A stretch of 64,000 bases of DNA. Source: Stappia sediminis. GTDB taxonomy: Bacteria > Pseudomonadota > Alphaproteobacteria > Rhizobiales > Stappiaceae. The position numbers and the translations under genes are program-made. The notes under the pieces were generated by a model that did no database searches, was not told where the DNA came from, and saw only the letters and a list, made by a program, of their open reading frames with translations. The DNA lies in the NCBI RefSeq assembly GCF_009826895.1, contig NZ_WUMV01000003.1, forward strand, positions 62,001-126,000, given 5' to 3'. This document shows positions 62,426 through 64,000 of this stretch, one piece after another. The stretch's first letter is position 1. Every line of letters starts with the position of its first letter.

Positions 62426-63370
62426 TCAGGCCGAGCGTTTCTTCTCCACCACGTCCCAAACCTTCGCCGCGATGTTCGGACCGCCAAGCTTTGCGACGGC
62501 ACGAATGCCCGTCGGCGCGGTCACGTTGATTTCGGTCAGATGTCCGTCGATCACGTCGATACCGACGAGGATCAGCCCGCGCTCGCGCAAGGAGGGGCCG
62601 AGGCGGGCGCAGATTTCCCTCTCGCGTTCCGTCAGTTCGGCCTCGGTCGCCGCCCCGCCGCGCACCATGTTGGAGCGAAGGTCGCCTTCGGCGGGAACGC
62701 GGTTGACCGCACCTGCGAACTCACCGTCGACAAGCAGGATGCGCTTGTCGCCCTTCGACACGTTCGGCAGGAACGCCTGGACGACCCAGGGTTCGCGGAA
62801 TGTGACGGCGAAAAAGTCATAGAGCGAGCCGTAGTTGAGGTCGTCCTGCGTCACGCGGAACACCGCCGCTCCGCCATGACCGAACAGCGGCTTCATGACG
62901 ATATCGCCGTACTCCTTGCGGAAAGCGTCGATCTCGTCGCGGTCGCGCGTGATCAGCGTCGGCGGCATCAGGTCCGAAAACTCGGTCACGAAGAGCTTTT
63001 CCGGCGCGTTGCGAACGTGATCCGGATCGTTCACCACCAGCGTGCCCGGATGGATCTTCTCGAGCATGTGGGTCGCCGCAACGTAGGCCATGTCGAAGGG
63101 CGGGTCCTGGCGCATGAGGATGACGTCCATGTCCGAAAGGTCGGCGCGCCGGCGTTCCCCGAGCGTGAAATGATCGCCCTGAACGTCGCGAACCTCGACC
63201 GGCTCGACACTCGCCGTCACGGTATTCCCGCGCATCGCCAGCCTTTCCGGCGTGTAGTGATAAAGCTCGTGCCCGCGCTCCTGTGCTTCGAGCATGAGGG
63301 CAAAGGCACTGTCGCCCGCGATATTGATCGAGGAGATATGGTCCATCTGGACCGCAACCTTGAGGGCCAT
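62426..63370 (-). CDS. gshB: Glutathione synthetase
   Basis: 314 residues from the ATG at 63370 with GGAG upstream; the frame is open 24 codons above without similarity. ATP-grasp ligase joining gamma-glutamylcysteine and glycine. Prokaryotic GshB features: [113 protein letters not shown]. MaiA and the DinB protein in this window are potential users of the thiol. Confidence 0.97.
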   Translation of the reverse strand: MALKVAVQMDHISSINIAGDSAFALMLEAQERGHELYHYTPERLAMRGNTVTASVEPVEVRDVQGDHFTLGERRRADLSDMDVILMRQDPPFDMAYVAATHMLEKIHPGTLVVNDPDHVRNAPEKLFVTEFSDLMPPTLITRDRDEIDAFRKEYGDIVMKPLFGHGGAAVFRVTQDDLNYGSLYDFFAVTFREPWVVQAFLPNVSKGDKRILLVDGEFAGAVNRVPAEGDLRSNMVRGGAATEAELTEREREICARLGPSLRERGLILVGIDVIDGHLTEINVTAPTGIRAVAKLGGPNIAAKVWDVVEKKRSA

Positions 63371-63507
63371 TTGATACTCCGGAAAAGCGCTGGTGGGCCG
63401 CAGGCGCATGAGATCCACGCTTTCGCCGCCTGTTGTCGGCAATCATATGAAAGGCGGGGGCGGCTTTGTCCAGCCGTGAGGCTTCGCTTCCCGTTCAGGG
63501 TTAGGGT

Positions 63508-64000
63508 TCAATCGCGCCTTCGCGCCAGCCAGACCGTGTGCCAGCCGCAGTCGGGATCCTCAACCTTATGGACGAGAACGTCGAAGCCCCCGTCGTCCAG
63601 AAGCTGCTCGTATTCTTCCGGATCGAGGCTTGAATGATACAGCTCTTGACCATGGAAAGTGCCGATCGCCTCGCCGTTCGTCGGGCCGGAGGTGAAGAGC
63701 AAAAGGCCGTTCTTCGCCGCATGACGGGCGAAGACGGGAAACATCGCCCGCTGTTCGTCGCGCTCAAGGTGAAAGAAACTGTCCCAGGCGATAACCGCAT
63801 CAAAGCGCCGCCCGAGATCTAGGCCGCGCATATCGGCGTTTATCCATTCGGCATCCGGAAACCGGCCCCTGCAAATGTCGATCATGGCCGGCGCCGCATC
63901 GACGCCCGTCACGGCGAGGCCCGAATCCATGAAAAAACGAGCTACAGGTTCGCCAACCCCGCAGCCAAGATCGAGCACGTTCCCGTCCGGGCCGACCCTT
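63508..64000 (-). CDS. Class I SAM-dependent methyltransferase (5' end cut off)
   Basis: The gene enters from the right edge; 163 C-terminal residues are visible. SAM-binding motif I reads VLDLGCGVGEPVARF, motif II AVTGVDAAPAMIDIC, then INADMRGLDLGRRFDAVIAWDSFFHL (motif for the UbiE/Tam-like group). C-terminal part: GLLLFTSGPTNGEAIGTFHGQELYHSSLDPEEY. Substrate unknown; small-molecule or tRNA wobble-type methylation cannot be told apart. It is upstream of gshB on the same strand, 137 bases apart. Confidence 0.88.
   Translation of the reverse strand, partial: RVGPDGNVLDLGCGVGEPVARFFMDSGLAVTGVDAAPAMIDICRGRFPDAEWINADMRGLDLGRRFDAVIAWDSFFHLERDEQRAMFPVFARHAAKNGLLLFTSGPTNGEAIGTFHGQELYHSSLDPEEYEQLLDDGGFDVLVHKVEDPDCGWHTVWLARRRD

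Overview
This 64 kb window is a stretch of bacterial chromosome with high G+C content and dense coding. It looks like an alphaproteobacterium of the order Hyphomicrobiales (Rhizobiales). Supporting signs are the hisF-hisE-coaA run, the ActS/ActR (RegB/RegA-type) redox pair, an OlsB-like ornithine lipid acyltransferase, an intracellular PHB depolymerase, a MmcB-type DNA repair protein, short palindromic intergenic repeats of the rhizobial RIME kind, and a heat-shock promoter of alphaproteobacterial form before hrcA. I cannot name the genus. Both edges cut genes: an Ada-type regulator on the left and a methyltransferase on the right. I saw no tRNA, rRNA, CRISPR array, phage or insertion sequence.

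Layout. 0-12 kb: ada fragment (-); a secreted VHL-beta/MliC-like protein (+); a chemoreceptor (+); a DEAD-box helicase (-); a sulfide-stress type operon (DUF442 phosphatase-like gene plus two YeeE/YedE half-transporters, -) with a SqrR/BigR-like operator; hisF-hisE-coaA (+); an orphan solute-binding protein (-) divergent from a TctD/TctE-like two-component pair (+). 13.8-26.5 kb: a large catabolic island. A seven-gene minus-strand run holds an N-formylglutamate amidohydrolase, TRAP dctQ-dctM-dctP, a gamma-glutamyl ligase of the glutamine synthetase fold, an aldehyde dehydrogenase and an iron alcohol dehydrogenase. It is divergent from an RpiR regulator with a second N-formylglutamate amidohydrolase, and is followed by a second TRAP transporter (no dctP) with a class I glutamine amidotransferase. 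Together these suggest uptake and gamma-glutamylation-dependent breakdown of an amino-alcohol-like compound (inference).

26.7-31.3 kb: tag glycosylase, a secreted cyclase, YciI, a TetR regulator with two visible operators, and a sulfatase/phosphonate monoester hydrolase. 31.4-39.4 kb: a homogentisate operon (hmgA, fahA, a degenerate metallo-beta-lactamase-fold protein, a DinB protein, a flavin hydroxylase with a small DUF2783 partner resembling 3-hydroxyphenylacetate 6-hydroxylase MhaA/MhaB, a VOC protein, maiA), studded with palindromic repeats. 39.4-42.1 kb: an uncharacterised RimK-like ATP-grasp ligase coupled to a GNAT-C39 peptidase fusion.

42.2-64 kb: mostly core genes: mmcB, actR/actS, secB, DUF2852, a PHB depolymerase with an unusual C-terminal helix-hairpin-helix extension, hemW-rdgB-rph (-) divergent from hrcA (+), a MoeB/ThiF protein, a YgjP-type metalloprotease, a Bcr/CflA exporter, a class A penicillin-binding protein, DUF1330, an OlsB-like acyltransferase, a hybrid histidine kinase, yifB/comM, gshB and the methyltransferase fragment.
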